Part shown: in pieces, positions 25,525 to 32,747 of the stretch
How positions within the stretch are numbered: the stretch's first letter is position 1
Layout of the letters: every line of letters begins with the position of its first letter
DNA from: Deltaproteobacteria bacterium
Lineage (GTDB): Bacteria; Bdellovibrionota; JAJCYS01
DNA: 44,234 nucleotides
Reading direction: 5' to 3'
Assembly (NCBI GenBank): GCA_029262815.1
Contig: JAJCYS010000019.1
Location: 1-44,234, forward strand
Position numbers and translations under genes: made by a program
The notes under the pieces: model-generated
What the model saw: the letters and a program-made list of their open reading frames with translations, nothing else
The model's database searches: none
Told to the model about the DNA's origin: nothing

Positions 25525-26413
25525 TCAAAAACGCTTACTGGACTCTGATATTTTAAGTAATGCGTGGGATATTCACGTCCATGCAAATCCAAGTTTATTC
25601 CCTAGATCCAATGACTGCATCGAAGCTACGCAAGCTTGTATAAGTGCCAAGATGAACGGGCTTGTACTGAAATCTCATCATGGTAGCAGTATTGAAATGG
25701 CCTATGCTATTAACAAACAGTTCATCGAAACTAAAATATTTGGAGGCTTAGTCCTAAATTGCTTTGTGGGCGGCCTAAACCCTTTTGCCGTAGAATCAGC
25801 GGTCCGTATGGGCGCAAAAATAATTTGGTTGCCAACGATACATGCAGATAACCATGCAAACGTGTTCCATGAACTTGGCCGATTTGATTTCCAAAACTCC
25901 CATTTAAGCCATACACCTAAAGAAGGGCTGAGTATTTTGGATCCTTCTGGTCAACTCAAAGAATCCGTAAGACAGATATTAAAGCTCATTCACAAAACCC
26001 CCGTTGCATTAGGAACAGGCCATATTTCAGCACAAGAAATAATAGCATTGCACGAATTTATAAAAGTAGAAAATTTTCGTATTCGTCTGTTGATAAACCA
26101 TGTTTTTTTCAAAATACCCTGCCTAAGCCTCGAACTAATCGAAGCATTAGCAACAGACTGGACATGGTTTGAAACCTGTTATTTCTCAATCTCTAAACTA
26201 GGAAAAACTAAGACGGCCGACGAAATTGCAGCTGCCATTAAGAAATTACCAAATGCCAGGTGGATACTAGCAAGTGATTCTGGACAGATTCAAAACCCGG
26301 GAACACCAGAAGCACTCATCACTTTTGCAAACGCCTTACACTCAGCAGGGCTTGAAAGATCTACTATTGAACGAGCATTAAAACAAGAGCCTGAGGCATT
26401 ACTCAATGAGTAA
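25514..26413 (+). CDS. DUF6282-like amidohydrolase-fold protein
   Basis: 299 residues. NAWDIHVHANPSLFPR near the N-terminus is the HxH metal motif of TIM-barrel amidohydrolases/PHP-like proteins. LKSHHGSSIEMAYAIN, KIIWLPTIHADNHANVF and the late ILASDSGQIQNPG (the Asp ligand) follow the barrel order of DUF6282 family proteins. Probably a cytoplasmic metal-dependent hydrolase of a C-N or lactone bond. It overlaps both neighbours by 8-11 bp, which shows tight co-translation in the operon. The substrate is unknown. Confidence 0.82.
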   Translation: MGSNQKRLLDSDILSNAWDIHVHANPSLFPRSNDCIEATQACISAKMNGLVLKSHHGSSIEMAYAINKQFIETKIFGGLVLNCFVGGLNPFAVESAVRMGAKIIWLPTIHADNHANVFHELGRFDFQNSHLSHTPKEGLSILDPSGQLKESVRQILKLIHKTPVALGTGHISAQEIIALHEFIKVENFRIRLLINHVFFKIPCLSLELIEALATDWTWFETCYFSISKLGKTKTADEIAAAIKKLPNARWILASDSGQIQNPGTPEALITFANALHSAGLERSTIERALKQEPEALLNE

Positions 26414-27839
26414 ATTAGAGTGTCACAATAAATCATTCCTTCGTTCAGTTTACACAACTTTTGGAACAGATTTTTTACACACAGACCCTGAAATATTATC
26501 CAAATACGGCCGAGATTGGACAAAACGTCACACAACCCGTGCGCAAGGGGTTGTCTTTCCTAGAAAAGTTCAGGAGGTTGCTCAATTTCTAAAAATATGT
26601 GAAGCACATCGTGTTCCCGTTGTGCCATCTGGCGGTCGAACAGGCTTGGCTGGTGGGGCATTAGCAATCCAAGGGGAATTCATCTTAAGCCTAGATCGAA
26701 TGAACCAAATATATCCTCTTAATGAACTGGGACGTAACGTTCGAGTCCAGGCTGGCGTCATCACTGAGCACTTGCAAAACCATTGCGACCTTTACGGCCT
26801 TATGTGGCCTATTGATTTAGCAGCAAAAGGTTCAAGTCAAATAGGCGGGAATATCGCAACAAATGCAGGTGGTATGCATGTTTTAAGATATGGCATGACC
26901 AGAAACTGGATTCTTGGGTTACAGGTCGTTACGATGGCAGGTGAGATCCTTGAATTAGGAAAAACGTTGGAAAAATGCAATTTGGGTTGTGATTTAAAGC
27001 AGTTATTTATTGGCTCTGAGGGATGTTTGGGAGTCATTACAGAGGCTGAACTGAAACTCGTTAAAAAACCAAAAAATCAAGGCGTATTATTATTAGCCGT
27101 TTCAGACATTACAAAGGCAACCCATTTATTGAAAACACTTTATGAGAAATCTCAACTTCCTATTTTGGCATTCGAATGGATTTGCCCCAAAAGCATGTCT
27201 TATGTTTGCAGGCAAACTAATATATCCTTTCCCTTTGATCAAGCTTATGGAGGATACATATGTGGGATTTTCGAATTAGCACCAGATCAAACACTACTAG
27301 ACTCTGAAATTTCAATTTTGCTAGAGGACTTCATCCATGATGGGTTCGTAGAAAATGGAATCATCCCTCAAAGTTCGTTGGATCAACAGCAAGTTTGGGC
27401 TATTAGAGAAAATATCACCGAAGCTCTGCACACACTCACAAGTGGCAACCTACATAAAAATGACATTGCTGTCCCTATTCACAATCTTAGTAAATTTATC
27501 GAGGAATTGGATAATTTACAGAAAACCCATTTTCCAGATATGGAGATGATTCATTTTGGACATCTTGGGGATGGCAACCTGCATATCAATTGGTTTGATC
27601 CAAAAGAAAATGGTTCTCATGATCATTTTTGGCAAAAAACCAGGGAAATCAACGAATCGGTGTTTCGTTTAGTAGACAAATACAAAGGCAGCATTTCAGC
27701 GGAGCATGGCATAGGGCTCTTAAAAAGAGAGGCTCTTAAAAATTACATGTCAAGTGAAGAGCAAAGTTATCTTCTAGCACTTAAAAAGTTATGGGATCCC
27801 CATGATTTACTCAACCCCGGAAAAACAGTGCCCACATAA
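26406..27839 (+). CDS. FAD-linked 2-hydroxyacid oxidase/dehydrogenase (GlcD/DLD type)
   Basis: 477 residues. FAD-binding type-4 domain: GVVFPRKVQEVAQFLKICEA, VPVVPSGGRTGLAGGALAIQ, then DLAAKGSSQIGGNIATNAGG and GSEGCLGVITEAELKL. The C-terminal domain ends with MIHFGHLGDGNLHINW, SAEHGIGLLKREALKNYMSS and PHDLLNPGKT, all diagnostic of D-lactate/D-2-hydroxyglutarate/glycolate dehydrogenases. It likely oxidises a D-2-hydroxyacid released by the upstream hydrolases, passing electrons to a flavoprotein or quinone. It overlaps the preceding gene by 8 bp and is the last gene of the operon. Confidence 0.93.
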   Translation: MSKLECHNKSFLRSVYTTFGTDFLHTDPEILSKYGRDWTKRHTTRAQGVVFPRKVQEVAQFLKICEAHRVPVVPSGGRTGLAGGALAIQGEFILSLDRMNQIYPLNELGRNVRVQAGVITEHLQNHCDLYGLMWPIDLAAKGSSQIGGNIATNAGGMHVLRYGMTRNWILGLQVVTMAGEILELGKTLEKCNLGCDLKQLFIGSEGCLGVITEAELKLVKKPKNQGVLLLAVSDITKATHLLKTLYEKSQLPILAFEWICPKSMSYVCRQTNISFPFDQAYGGYICGIFELAPDQTLLDSEISILLEDFIHDGFVENGIIPQSSLDQQQVWAIRENITEALHTLTSGNLHKNDIAVPIHNLSKFIEELDNLQKTHFPDMEMIHFGHLGDGNLHINWFDPKENGSHDHFWQKTREINESVFRLVDKYKGSISAEHGIGLLKREALKNYMSSEEQSYLLALKKLWDPHDLLNPGKTVPT

Positions 27840-27908
27840 ACACCTTCGTTAAAATCACAAGAGACGTTTCAGAGACGTACCTCTACAAAAACCCAGTTGA
27901 TCGGAAAA

Positions 27909-27965
27909 GGCCAAGTGGCTGTCCCCGATTTATTCTCCCCGAAACATTTGGCACGCATTTAAATA
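27909..27965. repeat. dispersed-repeat fragment at the left margin of the accessory island
   Basis: AAGTGGCTGTCCCCGATTTA, then TTCTCCCCGAAACATTTGGC. It shares the TGTCCCCGA-TTATT core of the other intergenic copies. The surrounding 27840-28081 has no gene I can support; it also contains an AGAGACGT doublet (27860 and 27872) and the hairpin-like CCCGCC...GTCGGGC. Confidence 0.5.
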
Positions 27966-28081
27966 GGAGCCCGCCTTCGCTAAAAGCTACGTCGGGCACT
28001 CATTTTCGCGGAGACAAATTCATCGTTCTCGGCTCTCGATTGGAGTAACTAGAAAAAATTTCCACGAGCAAAACGCGAAAA

Positions 28082-28270
28082 TGGTGGACACGGTTGCAAC
28101 CAATTCGAACCTTATCTGAAATAGATATTGAGCTTTATATATTTACTTCAAAGCCCTTTTTATACCAGAAAATAAGCATGAAAGTGTATCAGATGTCTAA
28201 ACTAGGAATGACTCCTGGACAAATTGCCAAAAGCCTTGGAGTAGATGCCAAAACTGTCAAGACGGCTATT
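28082..28270 (+). pseudogene. left 189-bp direct repeat: remnant of an HTH protein gene
   Basis: Reads WWTRLQPIR...EIDIELYIFTSKPF, then SMKVYQMSKLGMTPGQIAKS and LGVDAKTVKTAI, a helix-turn-helix of the resolvase/transposase type. It is homologous over its whole length to 30101-30289, with 85 bp identical (28163-28247 = 30182-30266). It has no own start codon of quality and runs into a stop at 28282, whereas the right copy has a Shine-Dalgarno and start. The two copies bracket the AbiE module in direct orientation. Confidence 0.7.
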
Positions 28271-28458
28271 ATAATAAGATAGGAAATTCTAAGAAAAGTG
28301 ACGGCCATACACATTTGGCCAGAAAGTGCTGCGACCTTTCCGCTCATGTAAATGCCAAAAAGTTGCCGGATACCCTTCACTATGCAAAACTTTTCCAATA
28401 TCAGGAGCTGCGGGTATATAGGAAATCCAAAGAGTTATTGACTAGTTAAGTTTTAAAT

Positions 28459-28504
28459 GTTACCTTTTCTAGGTAGTTATATATAAGTACCTAGAATTGG
28501 TAAC
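28459..28504. promoter_or_regulatory. inverted-repeat operator in front of abiEi
   Basis: Arms GTTACCTTTTCTAGGTA (28459-28475) and TACCTAGAATTGGTAAC (28488-28504) are complementary at 15 of 17 positions around an AT-rich 12-bp centre (GTTATATATAAG) that could hold the -10. The right arm ends one base before the AGGAG of abiEi. AbiEi antitoxins are known to repress their own promoter by binding inverted repeats, and this is the obvious site. Confidence 0.8.
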
Positions 28505-28514
28505 AGGAGCTCAG

Positions 28515-29111
28515 ATGTCGAAAAAGGAACAAATCCTGAAACTAGCTCAAAAAATGGGAGTAATACGCCCGAAAGACCTCGTGGAACGAGGCATTGCAAA
28601 GATTCATCTCAAGCGTCTTCTGTCAGAGGGACGGATTGAAAAACTTCAGAGAGGCCTCTATGCGCTTCCGGAAAAGGATTTCGGAGAGTACCACAGTCTT
28701 GTTGAGGCCTGTAAGAAAGCTCCCGGTGGAGTAATATGTCTGCTTTCAGCACTTCGTTTTCATGAGCTGACAACACAATCACCTCATGAGATCTGGATGG
28801 CATTTCCGAACAAAGCATGGAATCCCAAGATGGACGATATTTCACTCAATGTAATCCGATATTCGGATGCGACGTTCAAGAAAGGGGTTGAAACACATTC
28901 AATTCACGGAGTTCCTGTCAAGGTATACAACGTGCCTAAAACCGTTGCGGACTGTTTTAAATACCGTAACAAGATTGGTCTTGATGTCGCGATTGAGGCT
29001 CTGCAGGAATGTTGGCGCCTAAAAAAAGGTACAATGGATGAACTGTGGAAGTATGCCAAGATTTGCCGAGTGAGCCTTATCATGAAACCATACATGGAGA
29101 TGCTGGGATGA
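28515..29111 (+). CDS. abiEi: AbiEi-type antitoxin
   Basis: 198 residues. An N-terminal winged helix (QILKLAQKMGVIRPKDLVER, HLKRLLSEGRIEKLQRGLYA) is followed by the AbiEi C-terminal domain (GGVICLLSALRFHELTTQSP; VYNVPKTVADCFKYRNKIGL; WKYAKICRVSLIMKPYME). It is the antitoxin and autorepressor of the type IV abortive-infection toxin-antitoxin system AbiE. ATG 28515 has AGGAG 6 bases upstream; an in-frame TTG at 28497 would fall inside the operator. Its stop overlaps the toxin start as ATGA, so antitoxin and toxin are translationally coupled. Confidence 0.92.
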   Translation: MSKKEQILKLAQKMGVIRPKDLVERGIAKIHLKRLLSEGRIEKLQRGLYALPEKDFGEYHSLVEACKKAPGGVICLLSALRFHELTTQSPHEIWMAFPNKAWNPKMDDISLNVIRYSDATFKKGVETHSIHGVPVKVYNVPKTVADCFKYRNKIGLDVAIEALQECWRLKKGTMDELWKYAKICRVSLIMKPYMEMLG

Positions 29112-30034
29112 TAAACCCTGCACGCAAGAATATAGCCTCATCTGTGAGACAACGTTTGCTGAATTTTTCCAAGAAACACAAGATAGACTATCAACTACTC
29201 CTGATTCGTTATGGTTTGGAGCGGTTCCTGTACCGACTCAGTCAATCGAATTACAAAGAAATCTTTGTATTGAAGGGAGCGCTCCTTTTTCTAGTTTGGG
29301 ATAAGAATACCTACCGGCCGACACGTGATGCAGACTTTTTAGGTAAAGGTGATAACTCACTTCCTCATCTTAAACAAGTCATACAACAAATCTGCACAGC
29401 TGAGGTTACCGATGACGGGGTCGTTTTTCATCCAGAAACTGTTAAAGCCATCCACATCAAAGAGGACCAAGAATATGAAGGCGTCAGAATTACCTTCGAT
29501 GGAAACCTGTCGGAGGCAAAAATTCCAATACAGATAGATATCGGTTTCGGTGATACAATTTCACCGGACCCGCAACAGATCCTGTTTCCCACTTTGCTTG
29601 AATTCAATGCGCCCATCCTCAAAGCCTATCCACGTGAGACCGTCATCTCCGAAAAGTTTCAAGCTATGGTGCAACTCGGCATCGCAAATAGTCGCATGAA
29701 GGATTTTTACGATATCTGGATCATGTCAGAACGCTTTCAGTTTGAAGGAGAATCCCTATCCACGGCTATGCAGAAAACATTCGATCAACGAAAAACAACT
29801 GTCCCTTCGAAGCCTCCTTTCGCTTTTACAGCCGAGTTTTATAATGACCCAGACAAACAGATTCAATGGCAGGCCTTCATTCGAAAAAATAAATTACATC
29901 CCGGCGAAACAATCTCCTTCGAACATGTCATCAATCGGCTTCAAGCTTTCATTATGCCTTTATTAAAAGGAATCGCTAACCAGGAAAAGGTCCGTATGAA
30001 ATGGACTCACACCGATGGTTGGATCTCTATTTGA
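29108..30034 (+). CDS. abiEii: AbiEii/AbiGii-type nucleotidyltransferase toxin
   Basis: 308 residues from the ATG overlapping the abiEi stop. The nucleotidyltransferase core reads FVLKGALLFLVWDKNTYRPT with RDADFLG (the DxD metal pair after KGA...R), PIQIDIGFGD as third acidic strand, and RETVISEKFQAMVQLGIANS RMKDFYD as the conserved helical block. AbiEii toxins are GTP-preferring or tRNA-modifying nucleotidyltransferases that stop growth when phage infection unbalances them. All catalytic residues look intact. A small HTH gene follows 24 bp downstream with its own Shine-Dalgarno. Confidence 0.92.
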   Translation: MINPARKNIASSVRQRLLNFSKKHKIDYQLLLIRYGLERFLYRLSQSNYKEIFVLKGALLFLVWDKNTYRPTRDADFLGKGDNSLPHLKQVIQQICTAEVTDDGVVFHPETVKAIHIKEDQEYEGVRITFDGNLSEAKIPIQIDIGFGDTISPDPQQILFPTLLEFNAPILKAYPRETVISEKFQAMVQLGIANSRMKDFYDIWIMSERFQFEGESLSTAMQKTFDQRKTTVPSKPPFAFTAEFYNDPDKQIQWQAFIRKNKLHPGETISFEHVINRLQAFIMPLLKGIANQEKVRMKWTHTDGWISI

Positions 30035-30058
30035 GATTGACCCGAAATAGGAGTAGCT

Positions 30059-30301
30059 GTGGCGATTAGGAAGTCATTTGACCCCGATAGTCTAATGGCT
30101 TGGTGGACACGATTGCAACCAATTCAAGCCATCTCCGAAATAGATTATGAATTCTGGATATTTACTTCTGAACCCTTCTTGTACCAGAAAATAAGCATGA
30201 AAGTGTATCAGATGTCTAAACTAGGAATGACTCCTGGACAAATTGCCAAAAGCCTTGGAGTAGATGTCAAAACCGTAAAAACGGCTATTGAGAAGGGGTA
30301 A
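30059..30301 (+). CDS. small helix-turn-helix protein (right copy of the direct repeat)
   Basis: 80 residues from GTG 30059, with AGGAG 6 bases upstream. The last third is a good HTH (SKLGMTPGQIAKSLGVDVKT VKTAI); the first half (DPDSLMAWWTRLQPIQ, EIDYEFWIFTSEPFLYQKIS) is unfamiliar. The 189 bp 30101-30289 repeats 28082-28270. It follows abiEii by 24 bp on the same strand and could be a third operon member or the surviving tail of a transposase-like gene. Function unknown; DNA binding is inferred from the HTH. Confidence 0.55.
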   Translation: MAIRKSFDPDSLMAWWTRLQPIQAISEIDYEFWIFTSEPFLYQKISMKVYQMSKLGMTPGQIAKSLGVDVKTVKTAIEKG

Positions 30302-30345
30302 GAAACACAAAGTTCCAAATGGGTTGCCAGCAACACAATGTTAAT

Positions 30346-30963
30346 TTATGGTTCGATACATTTAGAGGGAAGATCTACTACACCTCCTGAATTAAACCAA
30401 ACCTCATGAGTCCCGTAATAAAGCCTCTTATAGCTTTCACTTGTTGGTTTACCAAATATTTGAAACACCTCTTTCTTAGTCATGCCACAAAATAACTTAT
30501 TTTTATCGAACTTTTCATTTTCGGATTTTATACGCTTTTTTATTCGTTCAATATCATTTTGTCTCTCTGTATCATTTTTTTTAACGAATATTTGACTAGG
30601 GCTATTTACTGCAATTTGGGCCTTGTTCTTGTAGCTATTTATAAGACCAGTAACACAAATATCCTTATTAAGATAATGTTTCTCTGGTACAAATGAAAAC
30701 CTATTTCTGTGATTCCCCCAAATGACTATTGTAAATACCTGGTTGGGAAAAGCTTTATTTAAATTTAAAAAAGTTGGCTTTCCCTTACTCTTAACTGCGT
30801 AAGTTGATTTTACAACTTTACCACATACAACTACAGTCTGCCCCAAATAGCTTAAAGCTTCTTCTGGTTCAATATATTTTAGTTCTTCGGAAAATAATAA
30901 ACAGGGACTAACTATTATTCCAATTAAAAAATACAAACAACCTAGTACTTTTGGTAGCTTCAT
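30346..30963 (-). CDS. exported protein: OB-fold plus SmpA/OmlA-like C-terminus
   Basis: 205 residues with a signal peptide (VLGCLYFLIGIIVSPCLLFS). Residues ~30-130 look like a nucleic-acid-type OB fold (EEALSYLGQTVVVCGKVVKS, TIVIWGNHRNRF, ICVTGLINSYKNKAQIAVNS PSQI). After a charged linker (~residues 130-155, RIKKRIKSENEKF) comes FCGMTKKEVFQIFGKPTSES with YYGTHEVWF, the pattern of SmpA/OmlA-like small lipoprotein domains. I know no named family with this pairing. It is convergent with the HTH gene, inside the accessory island. Confidence 0.7.
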   Translation of the reverse strand: MKLPKVLGCLYFLIGIIVSPCLLFSEELKYIEPEEALSYLGQTVVVCGKVVKSTYAVKSKGKPTFLNLNKAFPNQVFTIVIWGNHRNRFSFVPEKHYLNKDICVTGLINSYKNKAQIAVNSPSQIFVKKNDTERQNDIERIKKRIKSENEKFDKNKLFCGMTKKEVFQIFGKPTSESYKRLYYGTHEVWFNSGGVVDLPSKCIEP

Positions 30964-31189
30964 TAATATCCCATCGGTATTTGAGTCTTCAAAATTTAGA
31001 AATATTGTCCTAGGCTGCTTTCACTTGAGATCTAGGGTACTTCTTTGTTACCCACCTTTTGAAATTGGCAATGAGCCCTTACCAACCCGCCAAAAGTCTT
31101 AGCATAGAGGTCAAAACTACTAAAAATGCTACTTAAAAAGGAATTTAAAAAACACTCAAAGACTTAAAGTGGGGGTTCTGTCTTAGTTT

Positions 31190-31789
31190 TTACTGGTTAA
31201 TTTTTTTAAGGTACTCATTATCATCCAGCGTATAATACTTGTTTTTGCAAAGGTCGGTTCTTACCTGGTTTTCAATATTTTTCGTAGAAAAAACAATTAA
31301 AACAAGAAAACTGAAACCGAAAAGGGCAGTGATTAAAATTTGATATAGCAACATGCAGGAATAACCATCAAAAACATTTGCCAAGGCTATCCACACAGCT
31401 GGAATGGAGAATAACGCTGCAAAAGCTAATAGCGAAGGTAAATGGATATAAACAGTCAAATAATTCTTCCATGTTTTCACGTGAATGACCATTTTTTCTT
31501 TTTCTTCTTCCTCTTTTTTGCATCGCTTTTTAAAGACACAATAAAATATGAAATAGTGGAGAACAGAAAAGGCGTAATTTACCACTATTCCAAGAAAGGA
31601 AAAAACAAAGCATATTGATATGAAACCTAGAGAATGCGAGGATAGAATGAAGAGTTTATTGTTGAGAAATTCATAAAACGAAAATACGCATAAATAAACC
31701 ATTCCCAAACCACTACCAATTAGTATTGTGTAGATTTCATCTTTCCCAAACCTTGAAATTATTAGTTCAATATTATTTTTAGCACCCAT
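31190..31789 (-). CDS. four-helix membrane protein, unknown
   Basis: 199 residues. The first ATG (31801) gives MEDRMGAK, but GGAGG inside that stretch sits 5 bases before the second ATG (31789), which I take as start. Four hydrophobic segments: YTILIGSGLGMVYLCVFSFY, SLGFISICFVFSFLGIVVNY, LPSLLAFAALFSIPAVWIAL and MLLYQILITALFGFSFLVLI. They are separated by a basic/acidic loop (KKRCKKEEEEKEKMV). No family recognised. Such orphan membrane proteins are common cargo or effectors in islands. I see no gene in the 226 bp (30964-31189) between it and the OB-fold gene. Confidence 0.7.
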   Translation of the reverse strand: MGAKNNIELIISRFGKDEIYTILIGSGLGMVYLCVFSFYEFLNNKLFILSSHSLGFISICFVFSFLGIVVNYAFSVLHYFIFYCVFKKRCKKEEEEKEKMVIHVKTWKNYLTVYIHLPSLLAFAALFSIPAVWIALANVFDGYSCMLLYQILITALFGFSFLVLIVFSTKNIENQVRTDLCKNKYYTLDDNEYLKKINQ

Positions 31790-31908
31790 TCTATCCTCCA
31801 TTTTCGATTCTCAATAATAAGGACTATCGAACACTTATATTCCCACAAATAGATATAGTGATACACTTCCACATCCAATCAAAACCAAATTTGACCAAAT
31901 ACCAAAAA

Positions 31909-31927
31909 TAATAGACAATGTCTCTTA
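31909..31927. promoter_or_regulatory. operator-like palindrome at the MerR-like gene start
   Basis: TAATAGACAATGTCTCTTA overlaps the first ATG and abuts the second (31927) of the regulator gene. It matches 15 of 17 bases of the centre of the long palindrome at 32457-32503 (AATAGACATTGTCTATT), suggesting one protein binds both. Confidence 0.65.
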
Positions 31928-32430
31928 TGCCAACAGAGGTTCCCCTTACGCTCCGAGAAGTTCAATACAAACTTGAAACTGATCAACACGTATTGATTCA
32001 TCTGTGTGAAAAAGGCGTTATTATCCCTGATTTGCAGGAAACTGAAGGCAGAGGGAAATCGAGAAAGTTTTCAAAGAGAAACCTCTTTGAATTTGCTGTA
32101 GCTTTAGCTCTTAGAAAATATCAAATTCCTATTTCTATTGTGGCAGCCTGTATTCGACTATTACGCTCATTTGAACGCTCAACACTGAAACTTATTAAGC
32201 CCCAGGAATTTAGGCTATCTGAAACGCCTGGCCTTAACTTATATTTGTTTGATGGTCGATATCTCGTTTTTGAAGTCTCTGAAAAAAAACTCCTACTCGG
32301 ATTTAATATCACCAAAGTTTTAAAGATCCCCGAGACACAAATCAAAATTGATAAATTACATGAACTTCCCAAGCGTTTTGAATCCTTCTTAAAGCTTAAT
32401 ATATCTGAGATCGCAAACTCAGTTTCTTGA
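31918..32430 (+). CDS. MerR-like transcriptional regulator
   Basis: 170 residues (167 if ATG 31927 is used). The N-terminus is a MerR-type winged HTH: LTLREVQYKLETDQHVLIHL, CEKGVIIPDL, then SRKFSKRNLFEFAVALALRK and a helix IPISIVAACIRLLRSFERST. The C-terminal ~80 residues form a beta-rich domain (LNLYLFDGRYLVFEVSEKKL) with no known ligand motif. No Shine-Dalgarno is visible. The gene start is embedded in a palindrome core repeated before the recombinase operon 75 bp downstream. It is therefore likely the repressor or activator controlling excision and integration. Confidence 0.8.
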   Translation: MSLMPTEVPLTLREVQYKLETDQHVLIHLCEKGVIIPDLQETEGRGKSRKFSKRNLFEFAVALALRKYQIPISIVAACIRLLRSFERSTLKLIKPQEFRLSETPGLNLYLFDGRYLVFEVSEKKLLLGFNITKVLKIPETQIKIDKLHELPKRFESFLKLNISEIANSVS

Positions 32431-32456
32431 TCGCTTTCGTAAAATAACATATTAAT

Positions 32457-32503
32457 ATGTATTGCTTTTATAATAGACATTGTCTATTATAAAAGCAATA
32501 CAT
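32457..32503. promoter_or_regulatory. perfect 23-bp inverted repeat with 1-bp centre, in front of the recombinase operon
   Basis: Arms 32457-32479 and 32481-32503 are perfectly complementary around T32480 (outer end ATGTATTGCTTTTATAATAG). A promoter-like TTGCTT (32462-32467), 17 bp, TATTAT (32485-32490) lies wholly inside. A bound regulator would therefore block transcription of the 32505 ORF and recombinase. The RNA could also fold into a long hairpin just upstream of the ATG. Confidence 0.85.
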
Positions 32504-32504
32504 C

Positions 32505-32747
32505 ATGAATAATCTAGCCATCCAAGAACACCTCACTCAAGAAAACGACGCAAGTCCACTGTCCGAAGAAACGTTAGCTCTCATCGATCACATTGGTGAA
32601 ATCTTGGCTGAAGAATATGTCCAAGCCATGAAACTGGAGGAAAAGCATGAAAGCAGCAATTTATGCCAGATTTTCAAGCGACAACCAACGAGAACAAAGT
32701 ATCGAAGACCAAGTCAGAGTATGTCGAGAATATGCACAGAAAAATGA
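32505..32747 (+). CDS. small acidic protein upstream of, and overlapping, the recombinase gene
   Basis: 80 residues, beginning 1 bp after the long palindrome. The first ~50 residues (MNNLAIQEHLTQENDASPLS, EETLALIDHIGEILAEEYVQ AMKLEE) look like real helical protein. The tail after residue 48 overlaps the recombinase frame and reads as low-quality sequence (RQPTRTKYRRPSQS). The recombinase Shine-Dalgarno GGAGG lies inside this gene, implying translational coupling. Such short ORFs often precede serine recombinases. No homologue is recognised; the C-terminal extent is uncertain. Confidence 0.55.
   Translation: MNNLAIQEHLTQENDASPLSEETLALIDHIGEILAEEYVQAMKLEEKHESSNLCQIFKRQPTRTKYRRPSQSMSRICTEK

Noticed and set aside
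27840..28081. Possible gene between the FAD oxidase and the left HTH repeat
   Set aside because: No frame with start, Shine-Dalgarno or sensible composition; only repeat fragments are visible.
30100..30107. TTGGTGGA at the HTH repeat also present at the tmRNA 3' end (34278-34285), a possible attL/attR core
   Set aside because: Eight bases only. The left occurrence lies in a coding stretch (AWWTRL) that is itself duplicated, and the left copy at 28082 shares it in part, so chance is the simpler explanation.
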